Of a DNA stretch of 64,000 nt, positions 1-11,100 are shown one piece after another. Numbering within the stretch: the first letter of the stretch is position 1; each line of letters starts with the position of its first letter. Under the pieces are notes generated by a model that did no database searches, was not told where the DNA came from, and saw nothing but the letters and a program-made list of their open reading frames with translations. This stretch comes from Canna indica (lineage: Eukaryota > Streptophyta > Magnoliopsida > Zingiberales > Cannaceae). The translations under genes and the position numbers were made by a program. The stretch covers positions 48,972,001-49,036,000 of the forward strand of contig CP136891.1 in assembly GCA_034359265.1 (NCBI GenBank), written 5' to 3'.

Positions 1-958
1 TGCCACGCCATCAATTCGTACCTCACTGGTCAGGCTCTGCGAAACAAAGACAATAAAACAAGGAGTCCACGAGGAACTCAGTGAGGGGTCCTTCCGAACC
101 TTCACTTAAATCCCCAGTATGATAACATATATAACAACAAAACATATGTATAAAATTTATACTGGTCATGTCACGATACCCGGCCAGTTGGTCGACCTTT
201 ATGAGTAAATAAACCAGCCAACTACGGCTCTACATAACAAGTGTCACTTGGACACTATGGGCCTTAACCTGCATAAATGATTCGGCCATGCCCGGCCTTC
301 ACCTCAATAAATGGTTCGTCAACTAGGATCGTCAACTAGTTTCCGGAGCCCCCACCGGGTTAGGGATAGCTAGTCCCACCCAATACTCGGGTCTACTATC
401 GGCGTGGCCAACCGACGAAACCTCAAGACCCCCGCCACTCAGGTCTAGCACCTAGCCTGGCCCAGTGGTGTAATCTCAAGACCCTAAAAACCACTCGCTG
501 AGTTGGGTAATAGCCGTGTCGGCTAAAACCATTTCTCAGCCCGACCATCACAAGCACAATACACATACAAAGTAGTCTAAAATTTTTCTATTCACTTCCT
601 GGGCCTCAGCCCGCATCCCGGCCTCTATCCCAGGCCTTGACAAGTCATACTTTAGTGCCCAATTTTCCTAGGTGCAATACCTAGCGTTTCTATGTCCAAG
701 GTCAATGTGATGGTGAGGCACCCTTGTTAGATTCCATGGATAACTTCTAGTGTCATTTATCACATATCATAATGTAAATCAGCATGTCTTAGGCATGAGC
801 ATTTCTAGCAATAAATAGAACACAACGTATACATCAAGAGATAATTCTACAATAAATCTACCATAGCTATCCACATGATTTCAGAAACAAAATGAGTAAT
901 TTTTGCAATTAAACAACGTAATCATACTGTTATTCAATCAACATAAATAATTAAGAAA
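1..958 (-). repeat. Tekay-type gypsy LTR fragment, reverse orientation
   Basis: Read on the minus strand, this holds the block that recurs in every Tekay-type LTR of the window: a paired hairpin near 61-101 (GAGTCC...GAACTC beside a GGTTCGGAAGG-like motif), then a TTTGCAGAG-like tract followed by the accept-type sequence near 1-45. The LTR 3' end lies off the left edge. The rightward limit near 958 is where Transposase_24 coding sequence of the next element begins, so the LTR is broken there. No PBS or PPT is visible. Start and end are window- or junction-limited and the right limit is approximate. Confidence 0.75.
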
Positions 959-2069
959 AAGCCAACTGAAAGTGAATACAATTGTTCTTGCTGCCTCCTC
1001 ATCCACTGGCATTTTATCTCTCTTCCTTTCATGGGCTATGATAAATATTTCATCTCTACCCATTGACTGGCCTATTTTAGTCTCCTAAAAAAGAGTTTAT
1101 ATTCAGTTTAGTAGTAAATGAGAAAGACTTAGAATATTTTAAGAGATAAAAATTGTACTTATAATCTCATCAATGACAGTGGCATAACTTTTCTTCCCCA
1201 AAGTATGGGGCATCTTTTGCTTTGATCGATTGATCTGGTTCGTCTTGCAAGTTTTCTAAGAATATAAAGTGACACTAGCATAATAATAACACAAATAACT
1301 AGGTTCCAATAAATAATAGTGTATCATTTACCTGTCCTGCATCAGAATTCCAAAAAGAAACAAGAGCGGACCATTGGTTTTTATCAACTCTTTCAGGGAC
1401 ATGGCTCAAATGATAGGACAATGGCTTTGAGCTATCATAATGCACAGCTCTCAAATTACTTTTCCAATTCCTCCATTTGGAGTTTATTGATCTTAATACC
1501 CACTTGGTCATAGTTTGAGAGCGGGGATAAGAGAATTTTGCCTACACAAAATGATATATTATGCAATGTCATTGGATAACTAACTACAATGAATTAAATA
1601 TATACTAATATGTCTAATGTTGCAAATGAATTAAATATATAGTAAAACTACAATGAATTAAATATATATCAAAACATCCAAAACTTATTGATACCTCCAC
1701 AACTTCTAACATCGTTTCTTTAAGAGCATCAGGAATGTCTTTCCATCTTAAGTTTATTAGAGCCATCTCAGGATTTCTAGCAATGGTTCCCAAAAAATCA
1801 CCTAATACCCCTGTTGCTTGGCCAACAGGTTATTTTTTCTTGCCTAAGCGAACCACAATGCAATATTCGGGAGGTAAGTTCCACACTCCAGCCATGCGAG
1901 TATAACATTGTGTTTTCTTTTTCTTTGCAGGACCTAATTTCACACAAATCAAGAAAAGCAGAATTAACAAAATTAATATAATACACATAAATCAGGAAAA
2001 ATAGATTTATAAATGTACAAAGTGATAGTTGGAGCTACAAATCCTGTAGCTATGATTCATAATATTCAC

Positions 2070-2164
2070 CAAAGTCCTTTCATCGGTATTGTTTCTTGTA
2101 GCTCATAAATTTAAGTTTTCATGATTTATGAGCTACAAGAAACAATACTGATCAAAGGACTTTG
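2070..2164. repeat. Near-perfect inverted repeat (41-bp arms)
   Basis: Arm 2070-2110 and arm 2124-2164 are reverse complements with two mismatches, separated by a 13-base spacer. The arms contain TTGTAGCTCATAAAT and its complement. The repeat lies in an intron or spacer of the CACTA second gene. It could be a foldback insertion or a hairpin-forming RNA precursor. No TSD is obvious. Confidence 0.85.
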
Positions 2165-2500
2165 TCAGAAAGGATGGAAGATAAAGAGTATAGTAGCACA
2201 AGATGAACGCATTTTCTCCCTGTTATCATTTTAAAAAAGAATGTCTTTTTTTTCATCTTATTCATACTGAGCATTATGCTCCTTCGTCCTTATACTAATA
2301 ATATTAAAGCTTATCCTCTTCATAGGCTCTTCCTCTGATTGCATGTTCTCCAATAATCCAACATCTATATGACCTGTGATTGACCTATATGCTCTCACTG
2401 TTACAGATATATATTATTTCTTCTACATCCACATTAATCCCAAGGTATAGCTTATGCATTCTCATGTAAAGATCAAGTGCTAAGAGCATAGAGAATAAAT

Positions 2501-2741
2501 GAATTCCTATTCATAATGACTTAGTAGGCTTGTCTGCTTGTGGGAGAGGCAATAACAGGGGAACAGATGCCTTATACAGTTGAAATAAATTATTGAAGCA
2601 GATCAGATTTATTGTACTTTAAAATGCAGATGGCATATGAAAGAAAGTGAATTCCTATATATAATGAATTAGAAGCATGTCTGCTTGTGGGAAAGGCAAT
2701 GACAGGGAACAGATTCCACAGCTGAAATAAAATATTGAAGC
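2501..2741. repeat. Diverged direct repeat, about 95 bp, two copies
   Basis: Copies at 2501-2600 and 2650-2741 both begin GAATTCCTAT and share GTCTGCTTGTGGGA, a GGCAAT(A/G)ACAGGG segment and a terminal TATTGAAGC. They differ by small indels and substitutions. They lie in the non-coding spacer between the two CACTA gene parts. Confidence 0.75.
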
Positions 2742-3216
2742 TAAGCACACTCTTCAGTCTTTACTATCATATTTCTATAGCTGAAATGTAGTTGACAAGT
2801 TAAAAGAAAAACAGGTGGATCATGGATAAAGTGAAACTTAAAATTAAAACCATTGGCAGTAACATGCACACTCAAAAGTCATCAAAATTCTTTAAAGTGG
2901 CATCTTAAACTATAGCAGATTATAGTCACTCTCATTAGAATCTTCAGGTTGAGACGATTCAACTGCCTCCTCTGATTGATTAGTAGCTTCATCTTGCAAT
3001 GTGATTTCCAACGTAGGTGACCGAAAGCGCTTGGTCTTTGCCATTAGTATTGCTCACTGCATAAATAACTTCAGAAACATTATAGTATCAATATAAATAA
3101 TGTTGGACATTATAAAATTAGGTAAAATGATCAATTAAAACTTTATTATAAAATATAATAGCCAAAATGATTGCTAAAATTTTTATTGTAAAATCCCAAA
3201 AGTTCAAACATCGAAG

Positions 3217-3957
3217 TCAAGAACCAACGACATCAAATCCAACATCGTCATCATCATTTTGGAGCTCAGTATCAAATCTTTCATCCCTTATAGCTGCAAG
3301 CATGATTGGTGTGTCAATTAATATGCCTTCCACATCATCCCTAGCCAAACTTGGATCATGAGCAGGATCAGAAGATGCATTCGATGCAACAATATTATGT
3401 TGTTCTATCTCTTCAAATGGCTCCTCACTAATAAAACGCAAACTGCTACCATCATCAATTAAGTTCCTCGACTTGACCCTTACTGGTACCCACCAATTTT
3501 CTTCAAGAGCATCCTGTACATAATACACTTGTTGAACTTGAGAGACCAATACAAATGAGTCATCACTCAAGTTCTTACTGGTGTGTATCAATTTTGAAAA
3601 ATTTACAAGTGGAAAGCCAAACTCATCTATGCGTATTCCTGTTCCATGCTCGATATCAACCCAGTCACACCTAAAGAGCACAATTCTAAAATTATCGAAA
3701 TAGTTCAGCTCAATCACATCTACCAAGGAACCATAATAAGTAAGATCTCCCAAAATAGGATTTTGATCTTTGGTGCTTACATAGCTAGAAATCTTGGCAA
3801 TATTGACTACCCCACTACTTTGAGTCAAAAGGTTGCTCTCATGCTCTTTTGTGTGGAACTGAAATTTTTTCACTCGGAAGCCTTTAAACTTTCTCCCAAT
3901 ATTATAAGGACCTTGAGCAAGCCATATAATTTAATCTGTTATTTGTTCATTTCTTGA
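3217..3957 (-). pseudogene. CACTA transposase C-terminal DUF4216 segment
   Basis: The open stretch 3217-3873 encodes 218 residues of the DUF4216 domain found at the C-terminus of plant TNP2 transposases: FHTKEHESNLLTQSSGV, YYGSLVDVIELNYF, a VLFRCDWVD core and FVLVSQVQQVYYV. It ends in an acidic tail (NDDDDVGFDVV). In-frame sequence continues upstream to about 3957 (LAQGPYNIGRKFKGF) behind a TAA stop, so the start at 3873 is not a true start. It is the distal part of the transposase gene whose earlier exons lie at 4323-6898. Confidence 0.8.
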
Positions 3958-3975
3958 ATTGCTAGCAACCTAGAA

Positions 3976-4115
3976 TGAACCAAGAGGGAAACCTCCTCAG
4001 CCACAATTTTATCATTTATTATATTAAAAAATTAACCGCATATATATCTTTAAAATTCTAACATGAGACTTGAACCAAGAGGGAAACCTCTCAGTCACCA
4101 TTTTATCAAGCTCCA
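3976..4115. repeat. Partial exon duplication within transposase gene
   Basis: The segment GAACCAAGAGGGAAACCTC, followed by a CAG(C/T)CACAATTTTATCA-like stretch, occurs at about 3976-4022 and again at about 4072-4115. On the minus strand the right copy encodes VTERFPSWFK, a conserved piece between DUF4218 and DUF4216. The left copy is a decayed duplicate. An acceptor-like AAATAG lies upstream of the functional-looking copy. Confidence 0.6.
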
Positions 4116-4322
4116 TCCTTGATAGTCGACGATTACGGTTTTTTTCTTCTAAGATCATATTCAAATTACCTATTTAAAAAAAAAATACATATATGCATAT
4201 ATAGTTATTAAAGCTTAGGATGCTACAGAATAATTACTATTTGATATATCTCCAAATAGTTATTGCACTCACCTTCGAAAAGGAGCAACAAGTTCATGGT
4301 TAAACAAAATATGTCTATGTGC

Positions 4323-5413
4323 TTATGTTAGCTCCTTACTATCAAAAGCAACATTTTTCACTTGTCCAAGAGGTCCACCATAGTACGGAAATAAAGGAGA
4401 CGAAAACATAACATTTATAAAATAACCATTCCTATCAGCAATATTCGACTTTGCATCGGCATTTTTAAAATATCTTGCACAGAATGTTGTACATTCATCT
4501 GCAATGTACCCTTCTGCATTGGAACCTTCAGGGTGGGCTCGATTACGAACATAAGACCTCAACACACCTAAATACCTATTAAAATAATTTAATAATCAAA
4601 ACACTTCATTTATCGATAATGAATTGATGAAACATGAAAAAATATTTGAAAAATATTAGTGTACCTTTCAATTGGGTACATCCAGCGGTAATGCACCGGC
4701 CCACCAAGTCTAACTTCTTCAGTCAATTGAATGACCAAATGCACCATAATCGTGAAAATTGTTGGGGGGAATATTTTTTCCATGTTACATAGAGTAACCA
4801 CGATATTGGACTGAAGTTTTTCAAGTTCATTGATATCAAGAACCGAGGAATATAGCATCTTAAAAAATCTACTCAATTCAATAAGAATTGCGCTCACATT
4901 CTTGGGTAATACACTCCTTATCGCTATGGGCAAAAGATCTTGCATTAAAATGTGACAATTATGACTCTTCAGTCCAAAAATTTTACGCTGCTTCAAATTC
5001 ACACAACGTGATAACCTCGAAGAGTATCCGGTGGGAACTTTCACCTCTTTTAACATTTTCTGTAGACGAAGTTCGTGTCTTATGCCCATTTCCTGGAGGT
5101 CAAGAAATGTCTTTATGTTGTCTTTGTTGCTATTCTTGTCAAGATTCATCAACGTTCCAAGCACATTGTCGCACACATTTTTTTCAATGTGCATCACGTC
5201 AAGATTATGGCGCAACATATTGAACTCCCAATAAGGTAGCTCAAAAAACACACTTCGTTTGGTCCAAGGACCCTTTTTCTCATTACTTGTCCTCTTCTCC
5301 TTGCTTTTCTTCTTCTCTGAAATTTTTGAATATTTTTTCGCATACTGAAAGTGCTTCCCCTCGAGTTGGCTTAATACCAAGGTACCAGATGGTCGAGTGG
5401 GAGCTTGCCTCAT
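4323..5413 (-). pseudogene. CACTA transposase middle part: TNP2 end plus DUF4218
   Basis: The first segment (4665-5413) carries the TNP2 C-terminal part (FFELPYWEFNMLRHNLDVMH, then IEKNVCDNVLGTLMN) and DUF4218 (FGLKSHNCHILMQDLLP, RFFKMLYSSVLDI, GGPVHYRWMYPIER). An 89-bp intron at 4576-4664 is supported by AG|GTACAC and TAATAG|G, which rejoin the frame at YLGVLRSYVRNRAHPEG. The second exon runs to about 4280 and ends at a GTGAGT donor, but a TAA stop interrupts it after KELT at 4323. DUF4218 is a conserved domain of plant CACTA transposases of unknown biochemical role. The segment continues the reading of 5447-6402. Confidence 0.85.
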
Positions 5414-5446
5414 TTCTTGGTTCCCATCAAAAGAGACACTATCTCG

Positions 5447-6402
5447 TCAAAATATGTGATTTGGCTCCAAAAATCTCATGTGCCCCATATAGCAAAATTT
5501 TCCACCATGCTTCAGCCATCGTGAATTGGTTTCAAAATTACACGAAGGACATGCCAGTTCTCCTTTGGTACTCCATCCAAACAAATTACCATATGCAGGA
5601 AAGTCATTAATGGTCCATAATAGACTCGCATGCATTTGAAATACTTCTTTACATGAAGAATCATACGTGTCAACACCAACTTCCCACAATTTTTTGAACT
5701 CATCAATCAAAGGCATCATATACACATCTATATTGTCTCTCGGTCCTAGGGGCCTTGGAATAAGCATTGGTAAGATTAAGGACTCTTGCTTCATGCAAAT
5801 TCCTTGAGGTAAGTTATATGGAATCAGAACAACCGGCCTTGTACTATGTGTGACGTTCAATGTTCTAAAGGGATTGAAGCCATCTGATGCCAATCCAAGC
5901 CAAATATTGAGTGGATATGAGGCAAATCGTGGATATCGAAGTGCAAAATCTTTCCACGCCCTTGAATTTGCAGGGTGCCTCAGTAAGCCGTCTTTCTTAT
6001 GACCTTCTTCATGCCATTTCATGTTCGAAGCCATGTCTGAAGATGCAAACAACATCTGAAGCCTCGGAATTAAAGGAAAATATCTCAAGACTTTTGCAGG
6101 TTTTTTCTTTCGCACTTTGTTCGCATTATGCTTAGCATAATTTTCATTATTTTTCCATCTGGATGCACCACATCTAAAGCATACTTCATCATTCTCCTTA
6201 TCTTTCCAATACAACGTACAATCATTGGGGCAAGCATGGATTTTCGTGTATCGATACCTAGTTCTCCAAGAATTTTTTTAGTTTCGTAGGCTGACTTTGG
6301 CAACCCCACTTCAGGAGGTAATGCAAGACTTAGCATTTCAAGCAAACTATTGAAAGACTTATTACTCCACCCGTTAGAGCATTTTAGGTGAAAAAGTCGC
6401 AC
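5447..6402 (-). pseudogene. CACTA TNP2 transposase core
   Basis: The main frame 5447-6214 encodes 255 residues of the Transposase_21/TNP2 family: FPLIPRLQMLFASSDMA, MKWHEEGHKKDGLLRHPAN, then NIWLGLASDGFNPF, a VDTYDSSCKEVFQMHASLL block and TINDFPAYGNLFGWSTKG. Upstream, 6085-6402 holds RLFHLKCSNGWSNKSFNSL in a different frame, so a small indel near 6240-6260 has broken the gene. TNP2 is the catalytic protein that cuts and moves CACTA elements by binding their TIRs. Its next segment follows at 5413 after a stop at 5447. Confidence 0.87.
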
Positions 6403-6460
6403 AATAAATGAAAGTTTGCTGAAGCTAGAGAAACCTGGATATAATTCTCTATTAGCATCA

Positions 6461-6898
6461 CTAAGGAGATCTTGAAATTTTTTCTGAATAGGCTTTATGC
6501 CCTCCCCGCTCTTCTACCGTAATAGGAGACTCTTCGTGTTGTTCACAAAAATTGCTAGCATGAATATCATGCAACAATTCACCCATATGGTCTACATGCA
6601 TGTTATCTCCAACAAGTGTCGAGTTAGAAGATGATGCCAGTTGGGATCCAATTCCAGGTTCTCCATGGAAAATCCACCTAGTATACCCTTTCAGAAATCC
6701 ATTGCACAAAAGGTGTTCAGACACCGTCTTCTCATTTAAATACGTAGCATTGCAACAATTAGTGCAAGGGCATAAAATTCTCCCCTCTCGAGCCACCAGC
6801 GTAAATGCAAACTTTATAAATTCTAAAACTCCTTTTCGATAATCGCCGGAAACTCTATTTTCAATTTGAATCCAACTCTTATCAATGTTATCCATCAA
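6461..6898 (-). pseudogene. CACTA transposase N-terminal domain (Transpos_assoc)
   Basis: The first 145 residues of the transposase gene start at MMDNIDKSWIQIENRVSGDY, the usual N-terminus of plant CACTA transposases. They carry the cysteine-rich transposase-associated motif RILCPCTNCCNATYL and HLLCNGFLKGYTRWIFHGEP. The frame is lost near 6505: another frame continues with QKKFQDLLSDANRELYPGF towards the TNP2 core. I chose 6898 as the start because MDxxW is the family-typical beginning and no homologous coding lies upstream. Confidence 0.85.
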
Positions 6899-9180
6899 GC
6901 GAGAATGTAATGAGTACTTAAATGTTATTCAATAAGTGAGAGTAAAAAAAATAAAATATCAATTATCCTATCAAATGAACAGTAAACTAAAATTGATTAT
7001 AATTAATGAAGTTGTTCATGTATTTGTTTCAAGAAGTAGACTAATCTTAATGTCTAAACTACTACCTAGCATTCATATCTTTAAATAGTACAAAATAATC
7101 TAATTTATTTAAAATGCACTCCTTTCTTTATATTTATCTGTTTAAAATTCACAAAGAAAACTTCTAGTTTGCTGATTAATTAAATTGATATAGTCAACCT
7201 AAAAAATATCATTTTCCATTCTCTCTTTCCTCCTACTCTAAACTATAGAAGCAGACCTAAACCAGTGAGCAGACACAGGGATTGAACCAGAGCTTTGTTC
7301 TCAATCTCATATTCATCAGCTACAATAATTCATTTGCCAATATAGTAATTAACTACATTAACATAGCAAATAGAATAAACTCTTCTACAATAATGGCATC
7401 AGGGAATATTAAAGCCATGAACTAATTAACTCTTCTATATAAAATAAAGTACAAATTAATAATACTGGATTCCTAAGTCCAAGATATTTGTTCTTTCTAT
7501 TAATATTATGGAAATTGTGGTAATAACAGTCAAAACAAAATGAGGGATGACTCTTCTACAATAGTGCAGTAATAACAGTCAAAACAAAATGGCAGTTCCC
7601 AAAAAACAAAACAAAACATGAAACCTATTTAGTGCAGTTTTTAATTTTAAACTCCAAAATAGCAACGAATGCAAGGGATGACTGACAGAAATTTTTAGCA
7701 GGACTGGGTTAGTAGATTTTAATTTTTTGAATTGCTCAGCTGTGTGGTTTCCCAATGTATCTATCTATCAGGCAGTAGAATGAGGGGAAGTTTGCGATGA
7801 ACAAAGTAGCTCACCAACTAAAAGTCAATTGGGCATAATGACTGCAACTTCACTGATAAGCTACATGGATGCTTGTCTCTTCTCTTGTCTCATTTTTATG
7901 TTCTCATTTTTATGCACTGTCATCAATTCTGAACTATTGATGCCCTGTTTACCTGACCGAAGAAATAAAGAAAAGAATCCTCCCTTGACTGTGTAGTTAA
8001 GATGCCCTCTTTATAATGAGATGGGAAAGTTCAATGAAGTTAAAGGTATAAGACCTACTATTTGGTGTAATCAAATTTCCAACACCCTGGACCACAACAT
8101 AAATCATGCACCCCCTCTGTTTAGATCAAGGATTTAGCCTAGAATAGGTTTATTTGATAGGGCTACAAAAGATATTTATAATTTTTATTCCAATATGGCA
8201 TAAAGGGCTTATGTTGAAGATTATTGCTGTGCAAAATCTGATGTTGGATAACTATGTTTTTTGTCAAATAATTTTATTATCTTGTAAACTGTACCAATTA
8301 ATAGTGCTGCTATATTCACATCCCATGAATCAAATACAAGTTGCTGCTTTTCAAAAAAAAAATATCAACATATAGAAACAAGAAAAAATGTTGATAAGCG
8401 TATGAGTCATAGCATTGTTGATAAGCATGACATGTCCGCCCTTCAATGGTAAGATGTTTAACCTTCAACCTTAATTCCATGATGTGTCGCGAAGAAGTGA
8501 GAAAGAGAAGAACATAAGTACGCAAGAAAAAATATCAGATTTGATATAGATATAGGTATTTTTAAAGATAATTATTGATAATCAGAATTTATTATGATTA
8601 ATTTGAATTTGTTCAATTGACAAGTTCTAGTAGTAAAGATTTATGATTAATTAGAATTTGTGGAGACATAATCTCTCCCGTTGACACCACTTATTTTCCT
8701 GAACATAATATAGACATACTGATGATGAGAGATCATGGAGAACAGATCTTATATGCGCGCCCAAAACAAAATCATTTATGTGGAGAGTAGATTTCTTCGT
8801 CTAAATGTAACTCCAACAAACATGGTTCGGGTTAGAAAATAAATTTGTAAAAAAGTAAACTCAATCTAATTAAACCACCTAATTTTAGATATATGTAAAC
8901 CAAACTAAAAAAATAGTAAAGAAATGACCAGACTAGAAAGGAAATACTCTTATAAATGGCTGCCATACTCTTCTTATATTTTTACCAAACTAGGAGATGA
9001 TGCCATATGGTTAATGTCTTAATGAAATAGCTTGCATCACATAGAAAATGAGCACTAGAGAGGATAATGCTTCAACCAGATCAGATGAACTTTTGAAATT
9101 ATCACCTTATTTCAAAAGTATACAACATTTTGAGTGAGAAGTAAAAAAGAAAACAAGAGACTGTCAGATGCTTAAGAAAA
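6899..9180. other. CACTA leader, no gene recognised
   Basis: AT-rich sequence upstream of the transposase start. I find no coding region. A local direct repeat (GTAATAACAGTCAAAACAAAATG-like) occurs twice between 7510 and 7595. The short ORFs here have no family resemblance that I can identify. Confidence 0.5.
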
Positions 9181-9302
9181 TAGAAATTCACCAACATCTT
9201 GGTTTGAAGAAGTAGATTTCTGTTAAAAAATATTGCACACCAAAACAATTGTCACCTGCCATAGCAAAACAATAGATATGCTTAAGAAAATTATCAATGA
9301 GT

Positions 9303-9650
9303 ATATTTAGCTTAAGAAAATTACCTTTTGGAAGAGCTTAACGGCAAGACTTTGTTGAGAGAAAAATTGATTATGAAGAACTAAGAAATCATGTCCGTGC
9401 ACCACCCCAGCACCAATTTCGCAGGGTACTGCAACAAAAGATTTCTGAGAGTTCTGAAAACATATGAAACATAATTTACTTTGAAAATGGTAGTTGACTT
9501 GTAGACCTTGACATTTGCACATGGATCATTAACCATAGATTCTAGCTGACTAACTATCCCTTCTTCTTGGAGCCTAGTAAGCCTACTGGATGCGTAATCA
9601 TTGTCTGGATTTGCTAGATTCTCCAAGAACCATAGAACTTAATTTAATCC
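9303..9650 (-). pseudogene. Possible captured host-gene exons in CACTA leader
   Basis: On the minus strand one frame reads FLENLANPDNDYASSRLTRL followed by QEEGIVSQLESMVNDPCANV (about 9510-9640), then AAG|GTCTAC, a possible donor. A second open stretch, VPCEIGAGVVHGHDFLVLHN continuing to LFQK (about 9325-9440), follows TTTTCAG and TTGTTGCAG acceptor-like sites and ends at AAAAG|GTAATT. The composition and splice-like borders look like two exons of a cellular gene carried inside the element. I do not recognise the parent gene. It could also be an unusual part of the element's own leader. Confidence 0.35.
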
Positions 9651-10840
9651 ACTCGTAGTGGATCATGAGTGCTCTGCAAGAACTTAATTGCGAGAGAAGG
9701 GGCGTTCCCATCTGCTTGGGGAAGGAGAATCTTATCCAGTAGTATATTTTTTATCTCTCATCATCAGTATGTCTCCATATAATCTTTACCACTAAGAAAT
9801 ATGATTTTGTATTTTTTATCTTTCAGATACATAAATCTTTACCACTAGAACTTGTCAAACAAATTCAAATTGATTAAAAATATGCCAAATTAAAGTTGAA
9901 GATATTAATTATTTAAATCAAAGAATCTGTGTTTAGTTTGGTCTTTCCCAACTCTGTCCCATCCTAGGGGAATTAGGTGGCCCACCGTAGGAGAAAGACC
10001 CTGTTGGTAAAAATACTAGCAATTTTGTTTTCTCTCATTTAATCCTTTGAATGGTCCATAGCTAGTCTACTGTTGGGATAGTAACATGGACTGAGCTCGT
10101 TCTAACACTAGCTTGCTAGAAACTTAAGATATACATGCATAGCATGGCTGAAGGGGAAAATCGGAAAATGCATTTGAGCATAAGTATTTGAGCAAAGGTA
10201 ACTAGGTAAGATAGAATGTTTGCAAGTCACTATCTTACCTCAAATATAGTAGTGTAGGTCTTAATTTCATTCTAATTCTTACTCAAATATAGATTCTTAC
10301 TCAAATGTAGAGTAGAAGTATTTGAGCAGAAGCATATATTCTTACTGAAACAATGGCATTGAGCGTATTTTATAGAACCAAGCAAAAGTGGTAAATATGA
10401 CCAAATGAGTAAACCTCGATGAGGGAGAACCCTCTTACCGCTGATCAACACTTGCTTGATGGTGGGTGAGCTTCATATCGAGGGAAGGGAAAAGAAGGGG
10501 AAGGATATTGGCAGTAGCAGCACACCAAACTGGAGGAAGAGAAGAAGAGGGGAAGAACTAGGATCGGCTTTCTTTGGTTGACGACTGATCAACGCGGCGG
10601 CAACAGCAAAATCAGAGAAATTTTTAGCAATAACAAACAAAATCAAGGAAGATAAGCTACAAACAAATTAGCTTTGTAGTTACCTGCGCGAGATGGGCGG
10701 AGATAAGCCGAAGATGAAATCCAGTTATCTCCCTAAACTGATCGAAGAGAACCTGCGCAATAGTGTGAAGACTATTACGTCGAGATGGAAGCCGATCGAA
10801 GAGGACCTGCACTGGGGAGATTGAAGCGCGAGAGAAATAG
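9651..10840. other. CACTA 5' region, no gene recognised
   Basis: Non-coding AT-rich sequence. The stretch 10170-10330 repeats TATTTGAGCA- and TTCTTACTCAAAT-type motifs several times. The part 10440-10840 is more GC-rich and contains a recurring GATCGAAGAG(A/G)ACCTGC motif (about 10740-10810), probably the element's promoter-proximal leader. Confidence 0.45.
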
Positions 10841-10849
10841 ACCGCGGTG

Positions 10850-11100
10850 GCCTAAAACCATAGCCTATTATATTTCTTCAACTGCGGTTAATTTTAAACC
10901 GCAGTTTATTATATAACTTTAACTGCAGTTTAAAATTAACCGCAACTTATTATATTATTTTAACCGCACTTAAGTAATAGTCGCAGGTTTAAAATTATTT
11001 TAGACTGCACAAGGAAAAATCACTAGCTTAATACCTCTATAGCTACGGTTTTAGAACCGTAGCTAAACAATTGTAGCTTAAAGTAGATTTTATTGTAGTG
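10850..11100 (-). repeat. CACTA 5' terminus and subterminal repeats
   Basis: Repeats of AACTGCGGTTAATTTTAAA, AACCGCAGTTTATTATAT and TAGCTACGGTTTTAGAACCG occur in both orientations, ending in TAGTG at 11096-11100. Such short repeats next to CACTA termini are the binding sites for the second CACTA protein. The next base starts a Tekay LTR that lacks its own 5' half, so a 3-bp TSD cannot be checked. Confidence 0.75.

Larger units (their letters stand above)
961..3044 (-). pseudogene. CACTA second gene, Transposase_24 (TNPA-like)
   Basis: Several exons can be followed. Exon 2910-3044 starts MAKTKRFRSPTLEI and ends in an acidic tail (SSQPEDSNESDY). An exon near 1694-1900 contains GVLGDFLGTIARNPEMALI and ends at a GT donor. 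An exon near 1332-1538 contains TKWVLRSINSKWRNWKSNL then QWSALVSFWNSDAGQ before a GTAAAT donor, preceded by a TTTTGTGTAG acceptor. A last piece near 975-1090 reads ERKRDKMPVDEEAART. These match the plant Transposase_24 (Ptta/En/Spm) family, thought to bind subterminal repeats. A TAA stop interrupts the second exon near 1840, and the C-terminus is cut at the LTR junction. Exon limits are my inference from GT/AG signals. Confidence 0.75.
961..11100 (-). mobile_element. CACTA (En/Spm) DNA transposon, left end truncated
   Basis: The element reads right to left. Its 5' terminus is at 11100, where the plus strand ends in TTTTATTGTAGTG, the complement of a CACTACAATAAAA CACTA terminus. A subterminal zone of repeated AACCGCAG and AGCTACGG motifs (10850-11100) precedes it. 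A TNP2 transposase gene lies at 3217-6898 and a Transposase_24 gene at 961-3044, the usual two-gene content of plant CACTA elements. The 3' terminus is missing: coding sequence stops at about 961 against an LTR fragment, so the left boundary is a breakpoint. Both genes carry stops and frameshifts, so the copy is non-autonomous. Confidence 0.85.
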
